The position numbers and the translations under genes are program-made. Shown one piece after another: positions 1 to 5,057 of a DNA stretch of 5,057 bases. Under the pieces are notes generated by a model. The model did no database searches. It saw only the letters and a list, made by a program, of their open reading frames with translations, and had not been told where the DNA came from. This DNA is from Actinomycetes bacterium. Lineage in GTDB: Bacteria; Actinomycetota; Actinomycetes; Actinomycetales; JAJYRW01. Location: positions 1-5,057 of the forward strand of contig JAJYRW010000140.1 of NCBI GenBank assembly GCA_021793895.1, in the 5' to 3' direction. Position 1 is the stretch's first letter; every line of letters starts with the position of its first letter.

Positions 1-1
1 C

Positions 2-883
2 AAGTGGCCCGTGCTGCGCATGATCAGTTGGACCGTTGGCTGCATTTTGCTGCTATGGGTGTCTTCGGGCGGTCCGGCGGCCTATGGGCGCGTCATGTTC
101 AGCATGCACATGGTCCAACACATGTTCTTGGTCATGTTCGTGCCGATTTTCTTTGTGCTTAGCGCACCGATCACCCTGCTGCTGCGCACGTCTACGGCGC
201 GCCACGACGGGACACGCGGCGTTCGCGAATGGGTGCTGCTGGTAGTTAATTCGCGCTTCGGGCACTTTATGGCCCACCCGATAGTCGCGGCGCTGAACTT
301 TGCCGGATCAATGATCCTGTTTTATTACACGCCGTGGTTCGATCTGGCTCTGCGAACACACGTGGGCCACGTGCTGATGATGGTGCACTTCCTGCTTGCG
401 GGGTACCTATTCGCCTCCGTGCTGGTGGGCGTTGACCCGGGGCCAAAACGGCCGGCTTATCCAATGCGAATTTTGTTACTCATCGCAACGATGGCTTTCC
501 ACGCATTTTTCGGAGTGACAATCATCTCCAGTAATGAGCTTTTCGTCGCCGACTGGTTTGGGCTCATGGGACGACCATGGGGTGGAACTGCGCTTGAAGA
601 TCAAGCAGTGGGCGGCTCCGTAACCTGGGCTATTGGTGAAATTCCCACGCTATTTTTGGCCATCCTTACCGTGATGTCCTGGGCGAAATCCGAAGAGCGG
701 GCCGCTCGACGCTATGACCGCGCAGCTGCGCGAGACGGCGATGCCGAACTGAAGGCATATAACGCGATGCTCGCCGCGGAGGCGCAAAAAGATGCGGTGC
801 TGGCGGAACGCGATGCAGGACCGGGCCGAAGGGGCAACGGCCACAAAGAGCGTGACCAAAGTGAGCACGGCCGGGTGCAATAG
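2..883 (+). CDS. CtaG-type cytochrome c oxidase assembly / copper membrane protein (C-terminal part, 5' end outside window)
   Basis: The frame is open to the left edge, so this is the 3' part of a longer gene; the GTG at 11 lies inside the conserved domain and is probably not the start. Counting from that codon, the protein shows several hydrophobic helices and the hallmarks of the caa3_CtaG family: HMVQHM at 33-38 followed by a helix ending in SAP, RTHVGH and VHF at 115-127, VDPGPKRPAYP at 141-151, and AFHAFFG at 162-168. Family members sit in the cytoplasmic membrane and are linked to copper handling and cytochrome c oxidase assembly. In actinobacteria this domain is often fused behind a CopD domain; whether that holds here cannot be seen. 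The last helix ends near residue 224, followed by a charged tail with the usual RRYDRAAARDGDAELKAYNAML stretch in shortened form (DGDAELKAYNAML at 242-254). The final 25 or so residues are low-complexity, and the last ones are encoded by a tandem repeat. The family call is firm; the exact role is inferred. Confidence 0.88.
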   Translation, partial: KWPVLRMISWTVGCILLLWVSSGGPAAYGRVMFSMHMVQHMFLVMFVPIFFVLSAPITLLLRTSTARHDGTRGVREWVLLVVNSRFGHFMAHPIVAALNFAGSMILFYYTPWFDLALRTHVGHVLMMVHFLLAGYLFASVLVGVDPGPKRPAYPMRILLLIATMAFHAFFGVTIISSNELFVADWFGLMGRPWGGTALEDQAVGGSVTWAIGEIPTLFLAILTVMSWAKSEERAARRYDRAAARDGDAELKAYNAMLAAEAQKDAVLAERDAGPGRRGNGHKERDQSEHGRVQ

Positions 884-950
884 GACCGGAGTGAGCGCGG
901 CCGGGCGCCGCAGCACTGGAGCGATAGTGGCCGGGTGCTGTAGCGCGCCC
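861..950 (+). repeat. degenerate 30-bp tandem repeat, three units
   Basis: Three consecutive 30-base units start at 861, 891 and 921. Each has GTGAGC-like bases at its start (third unit GCGATA), then a GG-CCGGG core at the same offset (for example GCACGGCCGGGTGC in unit 1 and GCGCGGCCGGGCGCC in unit 2). The third unit is the most diverged. The stop codon of the CtaG-type gene (TAG, 881-883) lies in unit 1; the equivalent position is CAG in unit 2 and TAG again in unit 3. No function is evident; slippage or local duplication is the likely origin. Confidence 0.6.
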
Positions 951-1028
951 GCAGCAGCGGAGACTGACTCAACGCGCGCGCCTGCCCAAATGGTGAGACG
1001 CTGACCAACACGTGTCGTGGTCATCAAC

Positions 1029-1035
1029 GGAAGGA
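1029..1035 (+). promoter_or_regulatory. ribosome binding site of the DUF6458 gene
   Basis: GGAAGGA lies 8 bases before the ATG at 1044, a strong Shine-Dalgarno match at normal spacing. It selects this ATG over the upstream in-frame GTG at 1017, which has no comparable purine run before it and would place the Shine-Dalgarno inside the coding region. Confidence 0.75.
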
Positions 1036-1043
1036 ACCGCACC

Positions 1044-1271
1044 ATGGGTATTGGAATCGGTATTTTCCTCATCGCAGCCGGACTCATATTGGCGCTCGCA
1101 CTCCCGAATGCCACCGACGTTGTCGATCTGGCGATGATCGGCTGGATTTGTGTGGGCGTTGGAGTTCTGGGCCTGATCATCGGGCTTATCCTTAACGCCC
1201 AGCGTTCCAACACCACGCACCGCGAAGTGGTCGAACGCTACGACGATCGCAATCCACCGCCGGTGGCCTAG
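1044..1271 (+). CDS. small two-helix membrane protein, DUF6458 family
   Basis: This is a 75-residue protein with two predicted membrane helices, about residues 3-20 (starting MGIGIGIFLIAAGLILAL) and 29-50 (ending GVLGLIIGLIL), and a short polar tail (QRSNTTHREVVERYDDRN). The MGIG(I/T)GIFLI start, the glycine-rich second helix and the charged tail fit DUF6458, a family of short actinobacterial membrane proteins with no established function. The length is normal for the family. The start is set by the GGAAGGA motif 8 bases upstream; the alternative GTG at 1017 would add nine polar residues that the family lacks. It lies 160 bases after the CtaG-type gene on the same strand, with no obvious promoter or terminator in between, so co-transcription is possible but not shown. 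Confidence 0.85.
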   Translation: MGIGIGIFLIAAGLILALALPNATDVVDLAMIGWICVGVGVLGLIIGLILNAQRSNTTHREVVERYDDRNPPPVA

Positions 1272-1322
1272 CCCAAAACAAATTTGGCCGGAGCTAAATG
1301 CTTGCTAGGCGCGCCAAAAGCT

Positions 1323-1376
1323 CCACCCAGCGGAATTACGCTCACCTACTGAAAAACTAGCCACCCAGTGGAATTA
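1323..1376 (+). repeat. pair of 16-bp direct repeats upstream of the thioredoxin/NHL gene
   Basis: CCACCCAGCGGAATTA at 1323-1338 recurs as CCACCCAGTGGAATTA at 1361-1376, 15 of 16 bases identical and exactly 38 bases apart start to start. The second copy contains the short inverted repeat CCAC-CCA-GTGG, broken by one base in the first copy. The last base of the second copy is 28 bases from the downstream GTG start, so the pair could be an operator or other regulator-binding site, or simply a local duplication. The rest of the 1272-1404 gap shows no convincing promoter. Confidence 0.6.
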
Positions 1377-1404
1377 GTACGGACCACAGTGTTGACTAGA
1401 GGGC

Positions 1405-3279
1405 GTGAGTGATCAAAATTTGGCAGCCCCGCGCCTCCCGCGCGTGCGCGCGAGCGAACTAACGGGCCGCGGCTGGCTCAACACCGGCGGTAAAGAACTG
1501 AGTTTGGCCAGCCTGCGCGGCAAAATCATAGTCCTCGACTTTTGGACTTTCTGCTGCATCAACTGCCTCCACGTCCTAGAAGAACTCCGCCCCATCGAGC
1601 AGGAATTCGCCGACTCACTCGTGGTCATTGGCGTGCACTCGCCCAAGTTCGTGCACGAGGCGGATCCGGACGCGCTCGCGGCGGCGGTCGAGCGCTACGA
1701 GGTGAATCATCCCGTCCTCGACGACCCGGAACTTCACACTTGGCAGGCCTACACCGCCCGCGCCTGGCCCACCCTCGTAGTGATCGACCCCGAGGGCTAC
1801 ATCGTCACGCACATGGCCGGCGAAGGGCACGCCCAAAACCTGCGCATTTTGCTCTCCGAACTCGTCGCGGAACACGACGCAAAAGGCACGCTGCACCGCG
1901 GTGACGGTCCGTTCGTGCCGCCAGAGCCGCCGTCCACAATTTTGCGCTTCCCCGGCAAAGCCATCCCCCTTCCGACTGGCAACCTGCTCGTTTCCGACTC
2001 ATCGCGCCACTCGCTGGTCGAGCTCGAGCCCGACGGCGAAACGCTTATCCGGCGCATCGGTTCCCAGGAGCGGGGAATTAAGGACGGCGTCCCTTCCCTC
2101 GCGCGGTTTAGCGAACCGGGGGGAATGGCGCTGCTTCCGGAAGAATTAGCGGCCGAAGTCGGTTATGACGTCGTCGTTGCCGATACGGTCAATCATGCGC
2201 TGCGCGGCATAAAGTTGGCTAATGGTTCGGTGATCACGATCGCGGGCACGGGCGAACAGCTCATGATGAATGACGAACTGGGGGAGAAACTTTCTTCCCC
2301 GTGGGACGTCGTGTGGTCACCGGTCACGGAACAAATTGTGATCGCGATGGCGGGCGTGCATCAACTTTGGAGCTTCGATCCGCGAACGCGCGCCGTTGCG
2401 CCGCTGGCCGGAACGATGGATGAGGGCCTAGTTGATGGCCCGCTTGCTTCGGCCTGGTTCGCCCAACCATCCGGCCTGGTTGCTGACCACCAGGGGCGCA
2501 TTTGGCTTGCCGATTCGGAGACGTCGGCGCTGCGCGTGGTGGAGTTTGATGCAAACTTGGAATCGGGCGGCACGGTGAAAACTGCCGTTGGTGAAGGACT
2601 CTTTGATTTTGGCTTCCGCGATGGTGATGCCCCGCAGGCGCGCTTGCAGCACCCGCTGGGGGTAAGCGTTTTGCCCGATGGTTCGATCGCGATCGCCGAC
2701 ACCTATAACGGGGCGGTGCGGCGCTATGATCCGGATGAGAATCGAGTTACGACGCTCGCCGAGGGACTGGCGGAACCAAGTGACCTGGTGGTCGTTCCCG
2801 GTGTGGGGGATGGGCTCGCGCAGTTACTGGTGGTGGAGTCAGCCGCCCACCGGGTAGTGCGTATTCAAATTCCGGATGAGGCCCGTGAGGTCGACGGTGG
2901 GGCGCATCGCACCCAGCGCCCGCCCACCGATATTGCGCCGGGGGCGCTGCGCCTCGATGTGCCGTTTACGCCGGCCACGGGGCAAAAATTGGACGATCGC
3001 TTTGGCCCGTCCACCCTGTTGCGCGTATCGGCAACACCGCCGGAGCTTTTGGTTTCCGGGGCGGGCGATGGGGAGGAGCTGCAGCGCGAGCTCGTAGTTG
3101 CGGGTGCCGAGTCGGGTATTACCGAGGGTGTCTTACACGTAACCGCCCACGCCGCGTCCTGTGATGCTGATCCGGCGGTGGAATTTCCCGCGTGTCACAT
3201 GAACCAGCAGGACTGGGGTGTGCCGATCAAGATTGTGGATGGCGCTGCTACCGAACTGCGCTTGCCGCTGCACGGGTAG
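1405..3279 (+). CDS. thioredoxin-like / NHL beta-propeller protein (NHLRC2-type)
   Basis: This is a 624-residue protein with no signal peptide or membrane helix, so probably cytoplasmic. Residues about 25-160 form a thioredoxin fold: IIVLDFWTFCCINC at 41-54 holds the CxxC pair (Cys51, Cys54) preceded by an extra Cys50, and WPT at 121-123 supplies the cis-proline. Residues about 178-490 contain six NHL-type blades, each with a P-x-G/D-hydrophobic start and a 'hydrophobic-AD(T/S)-x-N/S-x-(A/S)-hydrophobic-R' end (for example ADTVNHALRGI at 259-269, LADSETSALRVVEF at 368-381, IADTYNGAVRRYD at 430-442). Residues about 510-624 form a beta-rich C-terminal region with two cysteines (586, 597) before QQDWGVPI. 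This order matches NHLRC2 and its bacterial relatives, whose substrates are unknown. The start is GTG; AGAGGG sits only one base before it, unusually close, so a leaderless transcript or a nearby alternative start such as the GTG at 1444 remains possible. Confidence 0.9.
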   Translation: MSDQNLAAPRLPRVRASELTGRGWLNTGGKELSLASLRGKIIVLDFWTFCCINCLHVLEELRPIEQEFADSLVVIGVHSPKFVHEADPDALAAAVERYEVNHPVLDDPELHTWQAYTARAWPTLVVIDPEGYIVTHMAGEGHAQNLRILLSELVAEHDAKGTLHRGDGPFVPPEPPSTILRFPGKAIPLPTGNLLVSDSSRHSLVELEPDGETLIRRIGSQERGIKDGVPSLARFSEPGGMALLPEELAAEVGYDVVVADTVNHALRGIKLANGSVITIAGTGEQLMMNDELGEKLSSPWDVVWSPVTEQIVIAMAGVHQLWSFDPRTRAVAPLAGTMDEGLVDGPLASAWFAQPSGLVADHQGRIWLADSETSALRVVEFDANLESGGTVKTAVGEGLFDFGFRDGDAPQARLQHPLGVSVLPDGSIAIADTYNGAVRRYDPDENRVTTLAEGLAEPSDLVVVPGVGDGLAQLLVVESAAHRVVRIQIPDEAREVDGGAHRTQRPPTDIAPGALRLDVPFTPATGQKLDDRFGPSTLLRVSATPPELLVSGAGDGEELQRELVVAGAESGITEGVLHVTAHAASCDADPAVEFPACHMNQQDWGVPIKIVDGAATELRLPLHG

Positions 3280-3316
3280 AACCGGACCTGCTTAGTTTGC
3301 TGCGCTTCGGGTCTGT

Positions 3317-3394
3317 CGAGGGCCCACCCAAGGTAGGTATGCCGAGGGCCCACCCAGGGTAGGTATGGCGAGGGCCCACCCAGGGTGTTGTATG
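3317..3394 (+). repeat. 26-bp tandem repeat, three units
   Basis: Three contiguous 26-base units start at 3317, 3343 and 3369. All share CGAGGGCCCACCCA, followed by AGGTAGGTATGC, GGGTAGGTATGG and GGGTGTTGTATG respectively. Units 1 and 2 differ at two positions; unit 3 is identical to unit 2 over its first 18 bases and diverges near its end. The GGGCCC and ACCCAGGGT palindromes give each unit partial dyad symmetry. There are no spacers, so this is not a CRISPR array; it resembles a short minisatellite. Confidence 0.85.
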
Positions 3395-3406
3395 AGCGAG
3401 TTTGGC

Positions 3407-3425
3407 GGGGTTCTGACGGAACCCC
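3407..3425 (+). terminator. hairpin, possible terminator of the thioredoxin/NHL gene
   Basis: GGGGTTC-TGACG-GAACCCC forms a perfect 7-bp stem with a 5-base loop, 127 bases after the stop of the plus-strand gene and followed by TCGCAAATTT. The T-tract is weak, as is common in GC-rich actinobacteria. It is the first strong simple hairpin that the plus-strand transcript meets. Confidence 0.4.
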
Positions 3426-3498
3426 TCGCAAATTTGGGGCGGCTGTGACTGCTGTTGCCAGTGTGACAAATTATTGGCGACTTTCGTTATTAAACTTG

Positions 3499-3517
3499 GG
3501 GGTTCCGTCAGAACCCC
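3499..3517 (-). terminator. hairpin, possible terminator of the heme-type importer operon
   Basis: Read on the minus strand this is the same GGGGTTC-TGACG-GAACCCC hairpin, followed by CCAAGTTTAATAAC, a slightly better T-containing tail than the plus-strand copy has. It lies about 160 bases after the ATPase stop codon. The GC-rich TTCG hairpins at 3533-3588 come earlier on this transcript and could act instead. Confidence 0.4.
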
Positions 3518-3532
3518 GCCAAACGGAAGCGC

Positions 3533-3588
3533 GGCGTCTTCTCGCAGAGGGCTTCGCCCAGGCGTCTTAGCGCGGGGCTTCGCGCGGG
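3533..3588. repeat. GC-rich imperfect duplication with TTCG hairpins
   Basis: Two adjacent units begin with GGCGTCTT (3533 and 3561), each with a GGGCTTCGC core further in, and GGTCTTCGAAGG follows at 3589-3600 as a possible third, truncated start. GGGCTTCGCCC (3549-3559) and GCGCGGGGCTTCGCGC (3570-3585) are small GC stems. The two cores are 26 bases apart while the starts are 28 apart, so the duplication is degenerate. A role in ending the minus-strand transcript is possible. Confidence 0.5.
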
Positions 3589-3675
3589 GGTCTTCGAAGG
3601 TCGCTAACTGCGAACTTGGGGTTGCAAAATGCGGATTGGGCTTGCGGCGGACGCTGATTGCGCCACGAACCGAGA

Positions 3676-4455
3676 TCAGTGGCGGATTGGTAAGATTACT
3701 AACTGGCCGCTAATTGGATGGGGAAACACTTCGACCTCATACTGGTAAACGCGCGATAGCAGTTCTGATGTGAGCACCGTTTGCGGCGGCCCGAACGCGG
3801 CGACTTTCCCGGCCTCCAGCACCATGACGCGGTCGGCATACGCCGCGGCTAGCCCAATATCGTGCAAAACCACCAGCACGGATCCGCCCGTAATCGTGGC
3901 GTGGTTACGCGCGGTACGCAACACCAGTTCTTGGTGGCGTAAGTCCAGCGCCGCAGTCGGCTCATCGAGTAGGAGCGTTTTTGTGCGCTGAGCCAATACG
4001 CGGGCGAGCGCAACGCGGGCGCGCTCTCCACCGGAGAGTTGCGAAAAACGGCGCCCAACCAGGTGGGCAACCTCGGTAGCGGAAATTGCTTTAGAGATGG
4101 CGTCGTCGTCTTCAAGCTGTTGCGGGAGCCCAGACCAGGGCGCCCGGCCCATGGCAACTACTTCTTCAATCCGAAACGGGAAACTAAGCGTTACTTGCTG
4201 TAAAAGAACTGCGCGTTCGCGCGCCACGTCACCAGCCGCCCAGGAATTTAAATCCGTCCCATTCAGGAGTACCTGGCCCGTGGCGGGGCGCAAATCACCA
4301 GCCAAAGCGCCGAGCAGACTTGATTTCCCGGCCCCGTTTGGGCCGACAACCGCAACGACTTCGCCGGGGATAAGTTCTAGATCAACACCGCTAAGTACGG
4401 TCCGCCCCCCGCGTTCTAAGCCCAGATCGACCGTGGTGAAAGTCGCCTCGCTCAT
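3676..4455 (-). CDS. hmuV: heme/iron-chelate ABC transporter ATP-binding protein (HmuV-type)
   Basis: This 259-residue ATPase powers import of heme or a related iron compound at the inner face of the membrane. All the ABC motifs are intact: Walker A GPNGAGKS at 38-45, Q-loop in LLQQVTLSFPF (Q86/Q87), VVAMGRAPW at 99-107, signature LSGGE at 140-144, Walker B LLLDEP at 161-166, the D-loop at about 167-171 (TAALD) and the switch histidine in VVLHD (His198). The MGRAPW stretch and the C-terminal VEVFPHPISGQLVILP are typical of HmuV-like ATPases and favour heme over ferric siderophore or cobalamin, though substrate cannot be fixed from the ATPase alone. The ATG overlaps the stop of the upstream permease gene by four bases (ATGA), pointing to translational coupling; AGGGGGG lies 6 bases before it. 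A short palindromic hairpin lies downstream. Confidence 0.88.
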   Translation of the reverse strand: MSEATFTTVDLGLERGGRTVLSGVDLELIPGEVVAVVGPNGAGKSSLLGALAGDLRPATGQVLLNGTDLNSWAAGDVARERAVLLQQVTLSFPFRIEEVVAMGRAPWSGLPQQLEDDDAISKAISATEVAHLVGRRFSQLSGGERARVALARVLAQRTKTLLLDEPTAALDLRHQELVLRTARNHATITGGSVLVVLHDIGLAAAYADRVMVLEAGKVAAFGPPQTVLTSELLSRVYQYEVEVFPHPISGQLVILPIRH

Positions 4456-5057
4456 GCCCAGCCCCCCTGGCGAGCGCGGGTGCGGCGCAGCAGGTAGAAG
4501 AAGAAGGGCCCGCCCACCAGCGATGTGAGCATGCCCAGCGGCAGATCCGCATTTTCCACCAGCGTCCGGGCCACCAGGTCGGCTAGTACCAACACGAGCG
4601 CCCCGCCGACCGCGGAGGCGGGTAACAAGATGCGATGCCCCGGGCCAGCAATCATGCGCACCAGGTGTGGGACCACGAGGCCAACGAAAGCGATGATTCC
4701 GGTGAAGGCCACGCCGGAGGCCGTCATTACGGCAACGAGCACTACGGCAATAATCCGCAGCTGCTCAACGTTGACGCCCAGGTGGCGCGCGGCACGTTCC
4801 CCCAGGGAAAGTAAATCAATCTTTCGCGCAATGACGACTGATGCGCCAATGCCAGCCAGCGCCAGCGGCGCCACGATAGCCACTTGCTGCCATGTCGCGC
4901 CGTTGAGCGAGCCCAGCTGCCAAAATACGATTTGCTCGCGGGCGGCGGTGGAAGCCATAAACGTGAGCAGGGCCAGGAGCGCGCTGGCCACCGCGTTTAC
5001 GGCCACGCCCGTTAAAACCAGCGTCACGACTTCGGTCCGCCCGCCGGAGCGCGAGAG
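4452..5057 (-). CDS. hmuU: heme/iron-chelate ABC transporter permease, FecCD family (HmuU-type; 5' end outside window)
   Basis: The frame runs unbroken to the right edge, leaving 201 C-terminal residues; a typical FecCD permease has about 330-350, so well over a third is missing. Counting from the window edge, it shows about five hydrophobic segments and the family landmarks: FWQLGSLNGATW at 45-56, the cytoplasmic GERAARHLGV loop at 86-95 that contacts the ATPase, GIIAFVGLVVPHLVR at 120-134, and LPLGMLTSLVGGPFFFYLL at 172-190. Two such permeases normally form the membrane channel that the neighbouring ATPase drives, receiving substrate from a binding lipoprotein, which would be expected further upstream (outside the window). 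The GTG at 5027 falls within a helix and is not the start. Heme is suggested by the ATPase; other iron chelates remain possible. Confidence 0.9.
   Translation of the reverse strand, partial: LSRSGGRTEVVTLVLTGVAVNAVASALLALLTFMASTAAREQIVFWQLGSLNGATWQQVAIVAPLALAGIGASVVIARKIDLLSLGERAARHLGVNVEQLRIIAVVLVAVMTASGVAFTGIIAFVGLVVPHLVRMIAGPGHRILLPASAVGGALVLVLADLVARTLVENADLPLGMLTSLVGGPFFFYLLRRTRARQGGWA
4462..4468 (-). promoter_or_regulatory. ribosome binding site of the ATPase gene
   Basis: On the minus strand AGGGGGG lies 6 bases before the ATPase ATG at 4455, inside the last codons of the permease gene. Together with the ATGA overlap it supports this start and a coupled pair. Confidence 0.55.

Larger units (their letters stand above)
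3400..3524. repeat. perfect 26-bp inverted repeat with self-complementary arms
   Basis: Bases 3400-3425 (starting GTTTGGCGGGGTTC) are the exact reverse complement of 3499-3524 (ending CCCCGCCAAAC), separated by 73 more AT-rich bases. Each arm also folds alone: a 7-bp GGGGTTC/GAACCCC stem with a 5-base loop. Similarity continues imperfectly inward, with CAAATTT at 3429-3435 against AAACTTG at 3492-3498 on the other strand. No clear target-site duplication flanks the pair (AGCGA on the left, GGAAG on the right). The architecture fits paired terminators of convergent genes, or a REPIN-like or MITE-like element; the sequence alone does not decide. Confidence 0.85.
3280..3675. other. repeat-rich intergenic region between convergent genes
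   Basis: This 396-base gap separates two converging genes and holds no credible coding sequence. The open frames here have no family features and arise from repeated bases. It contains, in order, a 26-bp tandem triplet (3317-3394), a 26-bp perfect inverted repeat with 73 bases between the arms (3400-3425 and 3499-3524), and a GC-rich duplication with TTCG hairpins (3533-3588). A fragment AACTTGGGGTT at 3613-3623 resembles the AACTTGGGGGTT leading into the right arm at 3493-3504 and may be a decayed further copy. Nothing recognisable is seen at 3624-3675. Confidence 0.7.

Noticed and set aside
1008..1015. ACACGTGT palindrome before the DUF6458 gene as an operator
   Set aside because: A lone 8-bp palindrome with no second site or known regulator match is not enough to call.
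650..1216. Long minus-strand open frame of 188 codons with a roughly 10-residue periodicity
   Set aside because: It overlaps the CtaG-type gene and DUF6458 on the other strand; its periodicity is just the 30-bp DNA repeat read in reverse, and it shows no family features.
1279..1287. CAAATTTGG shared with 3429-3437
   Set aside because: A nine-base match with no shared flanks in a 5-kb window is weak; it is likely coincidence.
1392..1397. TTGACT as a promoter -35 box
   Set aside because: It lies only 7 bases before the GTG start, leaving no room for a -10 box and transcript start ahead of the gene; an internal role is unsupported.
3317..3394. Possible CRISPR array
   Set aside because: The 26-base units are directly adjacent with no unique spacers, and no cas gene is present.
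3195..3469. Minus-strand frames giving repeated VGPRHTY-like peptides
   Set aside because: They are translations of the 26-bp tandem repeat, overlap the end of the thioredoxin/NHL gene and have no recognisable domain.
3474..3713. Plus-strand open frame across the convergent gap
   Set aside because: It runs through the inverted repeat and TTCG repeats into the end of the ATPase gene, with no ribosome binding site and low-complexity content.

Overview
The window looks like a chromosomal segment from a moderately GC-rich actinobacterium (Actinomycetota). The evidence is a CtaG-type oxidase assembly domain of the actinobacterial style, a two-helix DUF6458 protein (a family essentially confined to actinobacteria), a GTG start, and an NHL/thioredoxin protein of the type common in that phylum. 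A host-associated lineage is possible because of the heme-type importer, but genus and species cannot be read from this sequence.

Layout. Positions 2-883 (+) hold the 3' part of a membrane gene for a CtaG-type cytochrome c oxidase assembly/copper protein; its 5' end, perhaps with a CopD domain, lies outside the window. Its stop codon falls inside a degenerate 30-bp tandem repeat (861-950). At 1044-1271 (+) is a small DUF6458 membrane protein with a clear ribosome binding site. A 133-bp gap with a 16-bp direct repeat precedes a 624-residue cytoplasmic thioredoxin/NHL-propeller protein at 1405-3279 (+). A 396-bp gap (3280-3675) then separates this plus-strand set from a convergent minus-strand operon. 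That operon encodes the permease (4452-5057, cut by the window edge) and ATPase (3676-4455) of a FecCD/HmuV-type heme or iron-chelate importer, with a 4-bp ATGA overlap between the two genes.

The least ordinary part is the convergent gap. It packs a three-unit 26-bp tandem array, a perfect 26-bp inverted repeat whose arms are themselves hairpins, and a GC-rich TTCG-hairpin duplication into about 280 bp. The inverted pair can be read as two mirror-image terminators, one for each converging transcript, or as a REPIN-like or MITE-like mobile repeat.

Functionally, the CtaG domain and the heme-type importer both touch respiratory metal cofactors (copper for oxidase assembly, heme or iron uptake), and the thioredoxin/NHL protein is a possible redox factor. 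They lie in separate transcription units, so a joint pathway is only an inference. I found no convincing sign of a wholly new multi-gene system.
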